DNA of 12,098 bases from Prevotellaceae bacterium (lineage in GTDB: Bacteria > Bacteroidota > Bacteroidia > Bacteroidales > UBA932), in contig JAITPP010000207.1 in assembly GCA_031289385.1 (NCBI GenBank), positions 1 to 12,098 of the forward strand, read 5' to 3'. The notes below the pieces were generated by a model. The model worked only from the letters and a program-made list of their open reading frames with translations, had not been told where the DNA came from and made no database searches. A program made the position numbers and the translations under genes. Each line of letters starts with the position of its first letter. Within the stretch, counting starts at the first letter, position 1. Shown here in pieces: positions 1 through 6,331 of the stretch.

Positions 1-834
1 AAAGTCGGCGTTTGTTGCGGCAAAATAAATTCCTTTTGTTTCCTGCGCTATTGTTTTTAATATTGTTTCGTCTAATCGGGTAATAACCATATCGCCGTTT
101 TTATCTTTCAAAAAATTTCCATCGGGCAGTTTTATCGGCGAGCCTTTTGTTGAGCCAATTCCTACCGTATGTATTATAACTCCGTTGCTTGCTGCATTGT
201 GCGCTGCTTCAACGCTTCCTTCTTCGTGGTCTTCGCCGTCTGAAATTATTATTATCGCTCGGCTTTTTTCGCTTTTATCGGTAAACGATTGCATCGCCAA
301 AGTTATTGCTTTTGAAATATTTGTGCCTTGCACGGGAACAATTCCCGGATTTATTGATTTCAAAAATATTTTTGCCGAAACATAATCGCTTGTAATAGGC
401 AACTGAACAAAGGCATCGCCTGCAAAAACAATAAGTCCTATTCTGTCGTTTTTCAGCCGTTCAACCAAGTGCGATATTGCAAGTTTTGCTCTTTCTAACC
501 TTGTAGGTTGAAAATCCTGCGCCAGCATGCTGTTCGATACATCAAGCAAAATCATAACTTCGCTGCCTCTGCCTGTTTCTTCTTTTTTTACTTTTGCTCC
601 TGTTTGCGGGCGTGCCAATGCTACGATTATGCAAAATATTGTTGCGCAACACAAAATTATTTTAATCCATCCTCTGCGCCGCGAAACGTCGGGCATTAGT
701 TGTGCTATTAATTTTATGTCGCCTATTTTTGCAAGCAACTGGCGTTTGCGCATTGCAGATATTGCGTAAATGATAATCAACAAAGGGATTATCAACAATA
801 AAAGTAAGTATTCTGACTGTGCAAATCTAAACAT
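1..834 (-). CDS. batB: BatB, von Willebrand A membrane protein of the Bat operon (C-terminus beyond window)
   Basis: The open frame runs from an ATG at 834 leftward through position 1, giving the first 278 residues; the C-terminus lies outside the window. Two hydrophobic segments (about residues 9-26 and 57-75) should anchor it in the inner membrane and bracket a short loop. A von Willebrand factor A domain follows, with a complete metal-ion-dependent adhesion site: DVSNS at 98-102, Thr171 and SDGED at 198-202. It starts one base after the batA stop codon, so the two genes are surely co-transcribed and probably translationally coupled. In Bacteroides the Bat proteins (BatA-BatE) have been linked to aerotolerance and are thought to form a membrane complex worked on by the MoxR ATPase; the biochemical role is unsettled. 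BatB is chosen over a second BatA because of its order in the operon and the DVSNS variant. Family membership is firm, the exact letter slightly less so. Confidence 0.9.
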   Translation of the reverse strand, partial: MFRFAQSEYLLLLLIIPLLIIIYAISAMRKRQLLAKIGDIKLIAQLMPDVSRRRGWIKIILCCATIFCIIVALARPQTGAKVKKEETGRGSEVMILLDVSNSMLAQDFQPTRLERAKLAISHLVERLKNDRIGLIVFAGDAFVQLPITSDYVSAKIFLKSINPGIVPVQGTNISKAITLAMQSFTDKSEKSRAIIIISDGEDHEEGSVEAAHNAASNGVIIHTVGIGSTKGSPIKLPDGNFLKDKNGDMVITRLDETILKTIAQETKGIYFAATNADF

Positions 835-835
835 A

Positions 836-1822
836 TTATGGTAAAATCTTCAAAATAAATAAACGTAATAATATTCCTAATAATAAAAGTCCAAGCCCGA
901 TTATTGCAAACGGTACATATTCTTCATTATAAACATTAAATGAATCGATGGAGGTTTTTGTTTTTTCCATCTTATTAATTTCCTGATATATTTCCTGCAA
1001 TTTTGTGTTGCTTGTTGCGCGAAAATATTTTCCATCCGTTTTGTTGGATATTTCTGTCAGCAATGCTTCGTCAATTTCAACAGGCATATTTTCAAATTTC
1101 ATACCGAATGGCGTGTTTACGGGATATGGCGCAGTTCCGTTTTGTCCAACACCTATTGTATAAACTCTGATTTTGTATTGTGCTGCCATTTCGGCTGCCA
1201 TCATAGGTGCAATTTCGCCTCTATTGTTCATACCGTCTGTAAGCAAAATTATTATGCGGCTTTTGGCTTTGCTGTCTTTCTGTCGCGCTACGGCTGTTGC
1301 CAATCCGTTGCCTATTGCCGTTCCGTCTTCAATCATATCAGTACTAACAACGCTAAGCAAATTTATTAATGTTGCCTTATCGGTTGTGAGCGGGCATTGT
1401 GTAAAACTTTCGCCTGCAAAAATTACCAATCCCATACGATCTGATACTCTTTCGGATATAAATTGTGTTGCAATAGTTTTTGCTGCGCCAATTCTGTCGG
1501 GTTTAAAATCGCGTGCCAGCATACTTCCCGAAACATCAAGCGCAAGCACAATGTCTATGCCTTCGGTGTCGATTGTTTCCGATTTGGTTGAAGAGCGAGG
1601 ACGCGCCGCCGCCAAAATTATTGCCGCCATTGCAATACACATCAACGCAAAAGGAATATGCTGCAAATAGTAACGCAAGCCTTTTTTTGCACCCGAAAAT
1701 CCTGATATTGTAGATATTTGCAATGACGTTTTGGTGCGCGAAACTTTAAATATGTACCACACAATTACAGGCGCAATCAACAAAAGCAGATATAACATTT
1801 TAGGATATTCAAAACTATTCAT
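836..1822 (-). CDS. batA: BatA, von Willebrand A membrane protein of the Bat operon
   Basis: Complete 328-residue protein, ATG at 1822 and TAA at 836-838. Predicted membrane segments lie at about residues 8-25, 55-73 and 303-325, so the VWA domain sits between the second and third. The metal-ion-dependent adhesion site is intact: DVSGS at 96-100, Thr168 and TDG at 195-197. The length and the N-terminal double membrane anchor are usual for BatA. Its start overlaps the preceding gene by 8 nt, and a strong Shine-Dalgarno-like AAGGAGG lies about 9 nt before the ATG, which supports this start; that stretch also encodes Lys-Glu-Glu of the upstream protein. In the family model, BatA and BatB are metal-dependent protein-binding partners in the cell envelope, acting with MoxR. 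Bacteroides bat mutants were reported to be impaired in aerotolerance; any role here is inferred from homology. Confidence 0.93.
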   Translation of the reverse strand: MNSFEYPKMLYLLLLIAPVIVWYIFKVSRTKTSLQISTISGFSGAKKGLRYYLQHIPFALMCIAMAAIILAAARPRSSTKSETIDTEGIDIVLALDVSGSMLARDFKPDRIGAAKTIATQFISERVSDRMGLVIFAGESFTQCPLTTDKATLINLLSVVSTDMIEDGTAIGNGLATAVARQKDSKAKSRIIILLTDGMNNRGEIAPMMAAEMAAQYKIRVYTIGVGQNGTAPYPVNTPFGMKFENMPVEIDEALLTEISNKTDGKYFRATSNTKLQEIYQEINKMEKTKTSIDSFNVYNEEYVPFAIIGLGLLLLGILLRLFILKILP

Positions 1823-2828
1823 TTGTGTTTTCCTCCTTAATTTTTTCGTCGATAATTTGCAGCTCGGCGGTTTGTTCTTCTTGTATTTCTTCTTGTTGCG
1901 GCTGTGTGCTTGTTACAAATTCGTATGCCGTATTAAATGATGTTTCGTTTTCGTCGGGCGTGGATTGATATTTTGCAAATTTTACCAAGTCGGACGTATA
2001 AAACATTTCGCGTAATTTATCGAACGAATATAATTTGTCGATTTTATTTTTCTTAATATCGGCAAGTATTTCGTCGGATGTTTTCTCCATTGCTGCTATC
2101 GAAAATCTGTCTTCGATATATATTCTTATTATATCGGTAATTCGCGTGTAATACAGTTTTACTTTTCCCTGTTGCCACAATTTTTCTGTTTTCAGCAAAC
2201 TCAATTCTTTGAATGCCAAAACGTGCGGAGGAATTTTCGGTTTTGCTTTTCCGAAAAGCGGTTGTTTGTTTTTCCACCTTCTATACAAAATTATTCCTGC
2301 AATTATGATAACAGTAGCTGCAACTATAATAAAAACCCACAGCAAAACTTCGTCTAACATAATTGGGTATCGTATTTGTTCTTTTATGTCGAACATTTTG
2401 TAAGTGAGCGTATCAACGGGAATTGTATTTACATGAAACTGTACAATATTTGACACTAACGTATCGGGGCTTTCAAAATCGTCGGGTTTTTCCACTATAA
2501 TCGGAAACATTATAAAATAATGTCCGCTGTCGAACGAAGTTATTATGTATTTTTTTACATATTCCGAAATTGTGTTTTCGGTGCGAATGGTATCAATTTT
2601 CAGTTCGCGCACAAGTTCAACTCCGGGAACGACAGTGTCTTTAAGTTCGGGAAAACTCGCAATAAGTCGCGGATTAAATTTATATTTTACGCTTAATGTG
2701 ATATGGTCGCCAATAAGTATTGTGTCTTTGTCTATCGAAAGTTCAAAGCCTTTCACTTCTTGCGAAAAACTGTTTGCACAAGTAAGCAAACAACATAAAA
2801 ATACAATATATTTTATTCGTTTTATCAT
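1815..2828 (-). CDS. Bat operon single-pass membrane protein (BatD-like / DUF4381-like tail)
   Basis: 337 residues, ATG at 2828, TAG at 1815-1817. Residues 1-23 form a signal-like segment (positive start, hydrophobic core, then Ser-Phe-Ser-Gln). Residues 24-157 look like a beta-rich extracytoplasmic domain. One clear membrane segment spans about 161-182 and is followed by the basic stretch YRRWKNK. The cytoplasmic part (185-305) contains LYYTRITDIIRIYIEDRF and, near 279-286, SDLVKFAK; both resemble the C-terminal region of BatD and DUF4381 proteins. The tail from 310 is rich in Glu and Gln. The gene overlaps the DUF58 gene by ATGA and batA by 8 nt, so it is an integral operon member. A protein at this slot (between DUF58 and BatA) is usual in Bacteroidota Bat operons but often annotated only as hypothetical. 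It may bridge periplasmic and cytoplasmic parts of the complex; that is inference. Confidence 0.85.
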   Translation of the reverse strand: MIKRIKYIVFLCCLLTCANSFSQEVKGFELSIDKDTILIGDHITLSVKYKFNPRLIASFPELKDTVVPGVELVRELKIDTIRTENTISEYVKKYIITSFDSGHYFIMFPIIVEKPDDFESPDTLVSNIVQFHVNTIPVDTLTYKMFDIKEQIRYPIMLDEVLLWVFIIVAATVIIIAGIILYRRWKNKQPLFGKAKPKIPPHVLAFKELSLLKTEKLWQQGKVKLYYTRITDIIRIYIEDRFSIAAMEKTSDEILADIKKNKIDKLYSFDKLREMFYTSDLVKFAKYQSTPDENETSFNTAYEFVTSTQPQQEEIQEEQTAELQIIDEKIKEENTNE

Positions 2829-3709
2829 CTTTTTTTGAATAATTGCATTAATGGTTTCACGTAATCTTCGTCGGTACTGATGCTAACGTTATCAACTCTG
2901 CATTTTGAAAGTGTGTATTTCAGATTTTCGTTCATTTTTTCCATCCATTCGGTATAATTATTTCGTACCGATTTGAGTGATGTATCAACAAATGTAATTT
3001 TTCCTGTTTCAGCATCTTTCAAGCGTATGATTCCTACGTTTGGCATTTTTTCTTCGCGTTTGTCGTAAATTCTTATTGCTGCTATATCGTGTTTATTGCC
3101 TGCAATTTTCAGCGCATCTTCAAAATTCGGTTGAACGCTTTGTGTGTTCACATCAAGCATATCCGAAAGTATAAATGCGGTACACGATTTTTTTATTGCG
3201 TTTGTAAGAAATCGTAATGCTTCCGAAATATTTGTTTTGTTGTTTTCGGGCTTGAACTCAATAAGTTCGCGTATTATGCGCAATGTGTGGGCGCGTCCTT
3301 TTTTGGGCGGTATAAATTTTTCTATTTTATCGCTAAAAAATATTACGCCTACTTTGTCGTTATTTAATCCTGCCGAAAACGAAAGCACTGCTGCTATTTC
3401 GGTAACCAAATCTTTTTTAAGTTTGTTTGTTGTGCCAAACATTCTCGAACCGCTTACATCCACAAGCAACATCACGGTAAGTTCGCGTTCTTCTTCGTAA
3501 ATTTTCACAAACGGAGTATTAAAACGCGCGGTAACATTCCAGTCTATCGTTCTAATATCATCGCCATACTGATATTCGCGAACTTCGCTAAACGTCATAC
3601 CTCGCCCTTTGAACGCACTGTGATATTCGCCCGCAAAAATCTGATGCGATAATCCTCGTGTTTTAATTTCAATTCTTCTGACTGTTTTCAGTAGTTCTGT
3701 TGTTTCCAT
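2825..3709 (-). CDS. DUF58 domain protein of the MoxR/Bat operon
   Basis: 294 residues from the ATG at 3709. An in-frame TTG directly before it (3710-3712) would add one residue; ATG is preferred. The DUF58 signature is clear at 44-62, with REYQYGDD and IDWNVTAR. A von Willebrand A fold follows, with DVSGS at 84-88, a KTN turn at 158-160 and LSDMLD at 181-186, so the metal site looks complete. No membrane segment is visible, so the protein should be cytoplasmic or peripheral. It starts 40 nt downstream of the moxR stop, and its stop overlaps the next start as ATGA, which implies translational coupling. DUF58 proteins are near-constant partners of MoxR ATPases and are presumed to be adaptors or substrates; no enzymatic activity is established. 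A TATATTTG at 3739-3746 (minus strand) fits the -7 consensus and could be an internal promoter, but in such AT-rich DNA this may be chance. Confidence 0.93.
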   Translation of the reverse strand: METTELLKTVRRIEIKTRGLSHQIFAGEYHSAFKGRGMTFSEVREYQYGDDIRTIDWNVTARFNTPFVKIYEEERELTVMLLVDVSGSRMFGTTNKLKKDLVTEIAAVLSFSAGLNNDKVGVIFFSDKIEKFIPPKKGRAHTLRIIRELIEFKPENNKTNISEALRFLTNAIKKSCTAFILSDMLDVNTQSVQPNFEDALKIAGNKHDIAAIRIYDKREEKMPNVGIIRLKDAETGKITFVDTSLKSVRNNYTEWMEKMNENLKYTLSKCRVDNVSISTDEDYVKPLMQLFKKR

Positions 3710-3749
3710 CAAACAAATTTAATTTTGTATTTCCAAAACAAATATAATT

Positions 3750-4742
3750 TTATGGTACTTCTACCACGTTTAATATTTGTGTAATAATATCTTCGGAAGT
3801 AATATTTTCCGCCTCAGCCTCGTAAGTCAATCCTATACGATGACGCAAAACATCGTAGCATACTGCGCGAACATCTTCGGGTATTACGTATCCTCTGCGT
3901 TTAATGAATGCGTAGGCTTTTGCCGCCATCGACAGGCAAATGCTGGCACGTGGCGAGCCGCCGTACGAAATCATGTTTGTAAGGCTTCCTATTCCGTAAT
4001 CGTTGGGCGTGCGTGTTGCAAATACAATATCTACAATGTATCGCTCAATTTTTTCGTCCATATACACATCGCGAACAACGCTGCGTGCGCGAGTAATATC
4101 TTCGGGTTTCAGCACCTGCGAAGATTTAGGAAATTCACCGCTTATGTTCTGTCGAATTATCAGTTTTTCCTCTTCTTTTTTAGGATATGATATCACAACT
4201 TTAAGCATAAACCTGTCCACCTGCGCTTCGGGCAGCGGATATGTTCCTTCTTGCTCAATCGGATTTTGTGTTGCCAATACCAAAAACGGTTCGGGAAGTT
4301 TAAATGTTTCGTTGCCAATAGTAATTTGGCGTTCCTGCATTGCTTCAAGCAAGGCACTTTGTACCTTTGCCGGCGAACGGTTTATTTCATCGGCAAGAAT
4401 AAAGTTTGCAAAAATAGGACCTCTGCGCACTTGAAATGTTTCGTTCTTCTGACTGTAAATCTGCGTGCCAATAAGGTCGGCAGGCAACAAGTCGGGAGTA
4501 AACTGAATACGATTAAATTTGGCATCAACAATACTTGCAAGTGTATTTATTGCAAGTGTTTTAGCAAGCCCCGGCACACCTTCCAAAAGAATATGTCCGT
4601 TAGACAGCAAGCCTATCAAAAGACTTTCTATCAAATGTTTTTGTCCTACAATCACCTTGTTCATTTCGATATTTACTATATCTACAAAGGCGCTTTCGTG
4701 TTGAATTTTTTCGTTTAATTCTTTAATATTGATTTCGCTCAT
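3750..4742 (-). CDS. moxR: MoxR-family AAA+ ATPase
   Basis: Complete 330-residue AAA+ ATPase of the MoxR (AAA_3) class, ATG at 4742. Visible motifs in order: Walker A GVPGLAKT (55-62), Walker B ILADEIN (115-121), the MoxR-typical SPAKVQSALLEAMQE (123-137), sensor 1 LATQNP (156-161), EAQVDRF with a likely arginine finger at 177 (172-178), and sensor 2 GGSPRA (261-266) leading into a lid domain. Length and motif set are normal. MoxR proteins are thought to act as chaperone-like ATPases that mature or activate partner complexes, often VWA proteins, and four VWA or Bat-type genes follow it here. It is the first gene of the operon and has a -7-like element about 37 nt upstream. Identity is certain at family level; the target in this organism is not known. 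Confidence 0.96.
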   Translation of the reverse strand: MSEINIKELNEKIQHESAFVDIVNIEMNKVIVGQKHLIESLLIGLLSNGHILLEGVPGLAKTLAINTLASIVDAKFNRIQFTPDLLPADLIGTQIYSQKNETFQVRRGPIFANFILADEINRSPAKVQSALLEAMQERQITIGNETFKLPEPFLVLATQNPIEQEGTYPLPEAQVDRFMLKVVISYPKKEEEKLIIRQNISGEFPKSSQVLKPEDITRARSVVRDVYMDEKIERYIVDIVFATRTPNDYGIGSLTNMISYGGSPRASICLSMAAKAYAFIKRRGYVIPEDVRAVCYDVLRHRIGLTYEAEAENITSEDIITQILNVVEVP

Positions 4743-4778
4743 ATTATATAAAAGTTTTAGCGTTTTTTATTCTGGTGC

Positions 4779-4787
4779 GCAAAGGTG
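4779..4787 (-). promoter_or_regulatory. Candidate moxR/bat operon -7 element
   Basis: Read on the minus strand the site is CACCTTTGC, one mismatch from the Bacteroidota -7 consensus TAnnTTTGC. It lies about 37 nt before the moxR ATG, implying a leader of roughly 30 nt. No TTTG-like -33 box is seen at the usual distance. The lack of any better candidate upstream is the main support. Confidence 0.45.
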
Positions 4788-5024
4788 ATATTTTTTTACA
4801 AAATATAGTTTTAATAAATGTTAATATAGCAAAAATAGTGTAATGATTTATAAACAAACGCTAATAATTACGATATAAACGTTATAATTATCTTTTTTAT
4901 ATCACTTTTTAAAGACATTTTTGGCAAATAATTTCGTATTTTCATACTTCGTTTATTTATCGCCGTACCACGTGTTTTTCCAAAATCAACAAAAATATTC
5001 ACTAAATACTAAACAAACCGAAAC

Positions 5025-5057
5025 TTTCGTCAAATCAAATTATTTTACTAACTTTGC
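5025..5057 (+). promoter_or_regulatory. Promoter of the 94-aa protein gene
   Basis: TAACTTTGC at 5049-5057 matches the Bacteroidota -7 consensus exactly. A TTTC at 5025-5028, 20 nt upstream, is an acceptable -33 (consensus TTTG). The ATG follows 28 nt after the -7 element. The element continues as AGCC, as it does in the rplS promoter. Confidence 0.75.
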
Positions 5058-5085
5058 AGCCTTAAACATAAAATTATAAAATAAT

Positions 5086-5370
5086 ATGGCAAAATTACGT
5101 AATCTTAAAAAGGATATTGATTATTTGGTAAGCGAAGTTTTAAGCGATTGTTATACTCTGGCTTATTTGTATCCCGATAAAAAAGAAGGTGCAATGGAAA
5201 TTATCAACAATGCGGTTGAGTTTAGAAACCAACTGTTTGAAAGAGTTAATCAGCCAGATGGCAAAGATGACAAAAAACTTGTAAAAACGCATTACAAAAA
5301 CGTTATCAACGATTTACTTGTAAACGTTGATGGATTTTTTAAAAAAATCAGCGAATTGACAAAAAAATAA
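5086..5370 (+). CDS. Small conserved-looking helical cytoplasmic protein, function unknown
   Basis: 94 residues, ATG at 5086, TAA at 5368-5370. It has no signal peptide or membrane segment. The sequence reads as nearly all alpha-helical, with alternating charged and hydrophobic positions, a short turn at QPDGKDD (56-62), and a Lys-rich N-terminus (KLRNLKKD, 3-10) and C-terminus. I recognise no named domain. I recall similar proteins of about 90 residues in other Bacteroidales, beginning MAK-RNLKKDI and containing a PDGKD turn, but cannot confirm that here. It has its own consensus promoter and is followed after 38 nt by the rplS -7 element, so the two may be partly co-transcribed: no terminator hairpin is visible between them. 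The good promoter and highly charged composition support a real expressed protein; a role tied to translation would only be guilt by association. Confidence 0.82.
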   Translation: MAKLRNLKKDIDYLVSEVLSDCYTLAYLYPDKKEGAMEIINNAVEFRNQLFERVNQPDGKDDKKLVKTHYKNVINDLLVNVDGFFKKISELTKK

Positions 5371-5386
5371 TTTTTTTGAAATAATA

Positions 5387-5417
5387 TTTGCGATTTATAA
5401 AAATTTATTACCTTTGC
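5387..5417 (+). promoter_or_regulatory. rplS promoter
   Basis: TACCTTTGC at 5409-5417 is a perfect -7 element, with TTTG at 5387-5390 as a -33 box 18 nt upstream. The following AGCC matches the start of the upstream gene's transcript. Transcription should begin just after it, giving a leader of about 65-70 nt before the rplS ATG. Confidence 0.8.
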
Positions 5418-5427
5418 AGCCCAAAAT

Positions 5428-5465
5428 CAGAGCAACCTCTTATTTTAGTTCGATAATGTTGCCTG
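5428..5465 (+). ncRNA. Structured 5' leader of rplS, possible bL19 autoregulatory element
   Basis: A hairpin sits between promoter and start codon. CAG (5428-5430) pairs with CTG (5463-5465), A5431 is bulged, and GCAAC (5432-5436) pairs with GTTGC (5458-5462). After a small asymmetric internal loop, TTAT (5440-5443) pairs with ATAA (5453-5456), closing a 9-nt loop. Ribosomal-protein leaders that bind their own product are known for several r-protein genes, and I recall candidate bL19 leaders described in some bacterial groups. Whether this sequence matches any of them cannot be told by eye. It could also be a simple stability hairpin. Confidence 0.5.
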
Positions 5466-5488
5466 TATAAACAAAAAAATATAAAGAA

Positions 5489-5863
5489 ATGGACTTAATA
5501 AAAGTTGCCGAACAGGCATTTGCAAACGAACAAACAAAGGAATTTCCCGCATTTAAAGCAGGCGATACCGTTACTGTTACTTATAAAATTAAAGAAGGTA
5601 ACAAAGAAAGACTTCAAAATTTTCGCGGAGTTGTAATACAAGTGAAAAAAGGAAGCGCCAGAACATTTACCGTTCGTAAAATTTCGGACGGCGTAGGAGT
5701 AGAGCGTATTTTCCCGATAACCTCTCCTTTTATTGAAAATATTGAAGTGAACAAATACGCAAAAGTGCGCAGAGCAAGAATTTACTATTTGCGTAAACTT
5801 ACAGGTAAGAAAGCGCGTTTAAAAGAAAAACGTTTTGTATCGTCAAATTCGGCGGAAAAATAA
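5489..5863 (+). CDS. rplS: 50S ribosomal protein bL19
   Basis: Complete 124-residue bL19, ATG at 5489, TAA at 5861-5863. Diagnostic stretches are FKAGDTVTVTYKIKEGNKERLQ (22-43), FRGVVIQVKKGS (45-56), TFTVRKISDGVGVERIFP (59-76) and the C-terminal VRRARIYYLRKLTGKKARLKEK (93-114). bL19 lies at the subunit interface of the large ribosomal subunit and contributes to intersubunit bridges with 16S rRNA. The length is normal, with a short Ser/Asn/Lys tail. It has its own promoter and a structured leader, and no terminator before the tRNA-Arg that begins 19 nt after its stop, so mRNA and tRNA are probably made as one transcript. In many bacteria rplS sits with rpsP, rimM and trmD; those genes are absent here, as is common in Bacteroidota. 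Confidence 0.98.
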   Translation: MDLIKVAEQAFANEQTKEFPAFKAGDTVTVTYKIKEGNKERLQNFRGVVIQVKKGSARTFTVRKISDGVGVERIFPITSPFIENIEVNKYAKVRRARIYYLRKLTGKKARLKEKRFVSSNSAEK

Positions 5864-5882
5864 AACGTATTTAGGTTTATCT

Positions 5883-5956
5883 GGCTCCGTGGCTCAACTG
5901 AATAGAGCATCTGACTACGGATCAGAAGGTTGGGGGTTTGAATCCCTTCGGGGTCA
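5883..5956 (+). tRNA. tRNA-Arg (anticodon ACG)
   Basis: A full cloverleaf can be drawn. The acceptor stem is GGCTCCG (5883-5889) with CGGGGTC (5949-5955), including two G-U pairs. The anticodon stem is TCTGA/TCAGA with loop CTACGGA, giving anticodon ACG. The T stem is GGGGG/CCCTT with loop TTTGAAT. The discriminator is A at 5956, and CCA is not encoded (CAA follows), so it must be added after transcription. The A at position 34 is normally deaminated to inosine by TadA so that it reads CGU, CGC and CGA. It lies between rplS and an intrinsic terminator with no obvious promoter of its own. Confidence 0.96.
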
Positions 5957-5970
5957 CAAAACTGAAAAGA

Positions 5971-5999
5971 GGTTGCCATTGATTTGGGCAACCTTTTTT
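5971..5999 (+). terminator. Intrinsic terminator of the rplS/tRNA-Arg transcript
   Basis: GGTTGCC (5971-5977) pairs perfectly with GGCAACC (5987-5993) around a 9-nt loop, followed by six T residues. The preceding AAAAGA can extend the stem into the T tract. It is 14 nt after the tRNA, so it ends both possible products. Confidence 0.9.
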
Positions 6000-6029
6000 A
6001 TTAAAGAAAAAGAGTATTCCGTAATTCCG

Positions 6030-6239
6030 TATTTAGTCGTTGGTATTTAGTCGTTGGTCGTTAGTATTTAGTCGTTGGTATTTAGTATTTAGTCGTTGGT
6101 ATTTAGTATTTAGTCGTTGGTATTTAGTATTTAGTATTTAGTCGTTGGTATTTAGTATTTAGTATTTAGTATTTAGTCGTTGGTATTTGGTATTTAGTCG
6201 TTGGTTGTTGGTTGTTGGTATTTAGTAGTTAGTATTTAG
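6030..6239 (+). repeat. Heptamer array 1 (30 phased 7-bp units, TATTTAG/TCGTTGG type)
   Basis: Exactly 30 uninterrupted units of 7 bp (210 bp). Nineteen are TATTTAG or one change from it (one TATTTGG, one TAGTTAG). The other eleven are TCGTTGG or one change from it (one TCGTTAG, two TTGTTGG). Their order is irregular, with runs of one to four TATTTAG between TCGTTGG units. The consensus is TNNTTRG, with variation almost confined to positions 2, 3 and 6. There are no spacers, so it is not CRISPR. Every TATTTAG contains TAG, and because 7 is coprime to 3 the array puts stops in all three frames. Function unknown. Confidence 0.93.
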
Positions 6240-6265
6240 GTTAGTGAAATTAAAGAATTGGTTAT

Positions 6266-6294
6266 TAAAAAAGCACGCGGATTAAGCGTGTTTT
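6266..6294. terminator. Hairpin in the inter-array spacer, terminator-like
   Basis: CACGC (6274-6278) pairs with GCGTG (6286-6290) around GGATTAA. It is flanked by a run of A on the left and TTTT on the right that can extend the stem through a G-U pair. The short T tract makes it a weak intrinsic terminator in either direction. No gene is known to end here. Confidence 0.4.
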
Positions 6295-6295
6295 C

Positions 6296-6326
6296 ACAGA
6301 TAAAAACAAATAATTTACATATCTGT
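6296..6326. repeat. Inverted repeat in the inter-array spacer
   Basis: ACAGATA (6296-6302) is perfectly complementary to TATCTGT (6320-6326), with a 17-nt AT-rich loop. It lies immediately before array 2. It has no T tract, so a terminator is unlikely; a protein-binding site or a repeat boundary is possible. Confidence 0.4.
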
Positions 6327-6331
6327 ACCAA

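Larger units (their letters stand above)
4743..5085. other. Divergent intergenic region between moxR and the 94-aa gene
   Basis: 343 nt of very AT-rich DNA between divergent genes. It holds the candidate moxR promoter at its left end and a good -7/-33 promoter for the rightward gene at its right end. The middle (about 4800-5020) shows no convincing ORF and no GC-rich hairpin. A CACGTG palindrome near 4970 is isolated, and nothing supports it as an operator. Confidence 0.6.

Noticed and set aside
1173..1670. 165-codon plus-strand frame across batA
   Set aside because: It is antisense to the VWA domain of BatA, which is certain from its metal-site motifs. No independent evidence supports the plus-strand frame.
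3739..3746. Internal promoter TATATTTG before the DUF58 gene
   Set aside because: It fits the -7 consensus but lacks the common trailing C and a clear -33 box, in very AT-rich DNA inside an obvious operon. Kept only as a remark.
1..4742. A novel defence system built on MoxR plus VWA proteins
   Set aside because: MoxR-VWA pairs occur in some defence-like ternary systems, but gene order, the membrane anchors and the presence of DUF58 and BatA/BatB match the standard Bacteroidota Bat operon.
4965..4976. CACGTG palindrome as an operator
   Set aside because: A single 6-bp palindrome with no second copy or promoter overlap is expected by chance.
5785..5991. Minus-strand frame over the rplS end and tRNA-Arg
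   Set aside because: It would cover a clear tRNA and terminator, and its translation has no family features.
6030..6239. Telomere-like repeat (resemblance to TTTAGGG)
   Set aside because: The units lack G runs, mix two classes and are internal to a circular-type bacterial chromosome region with core genes on both sides.
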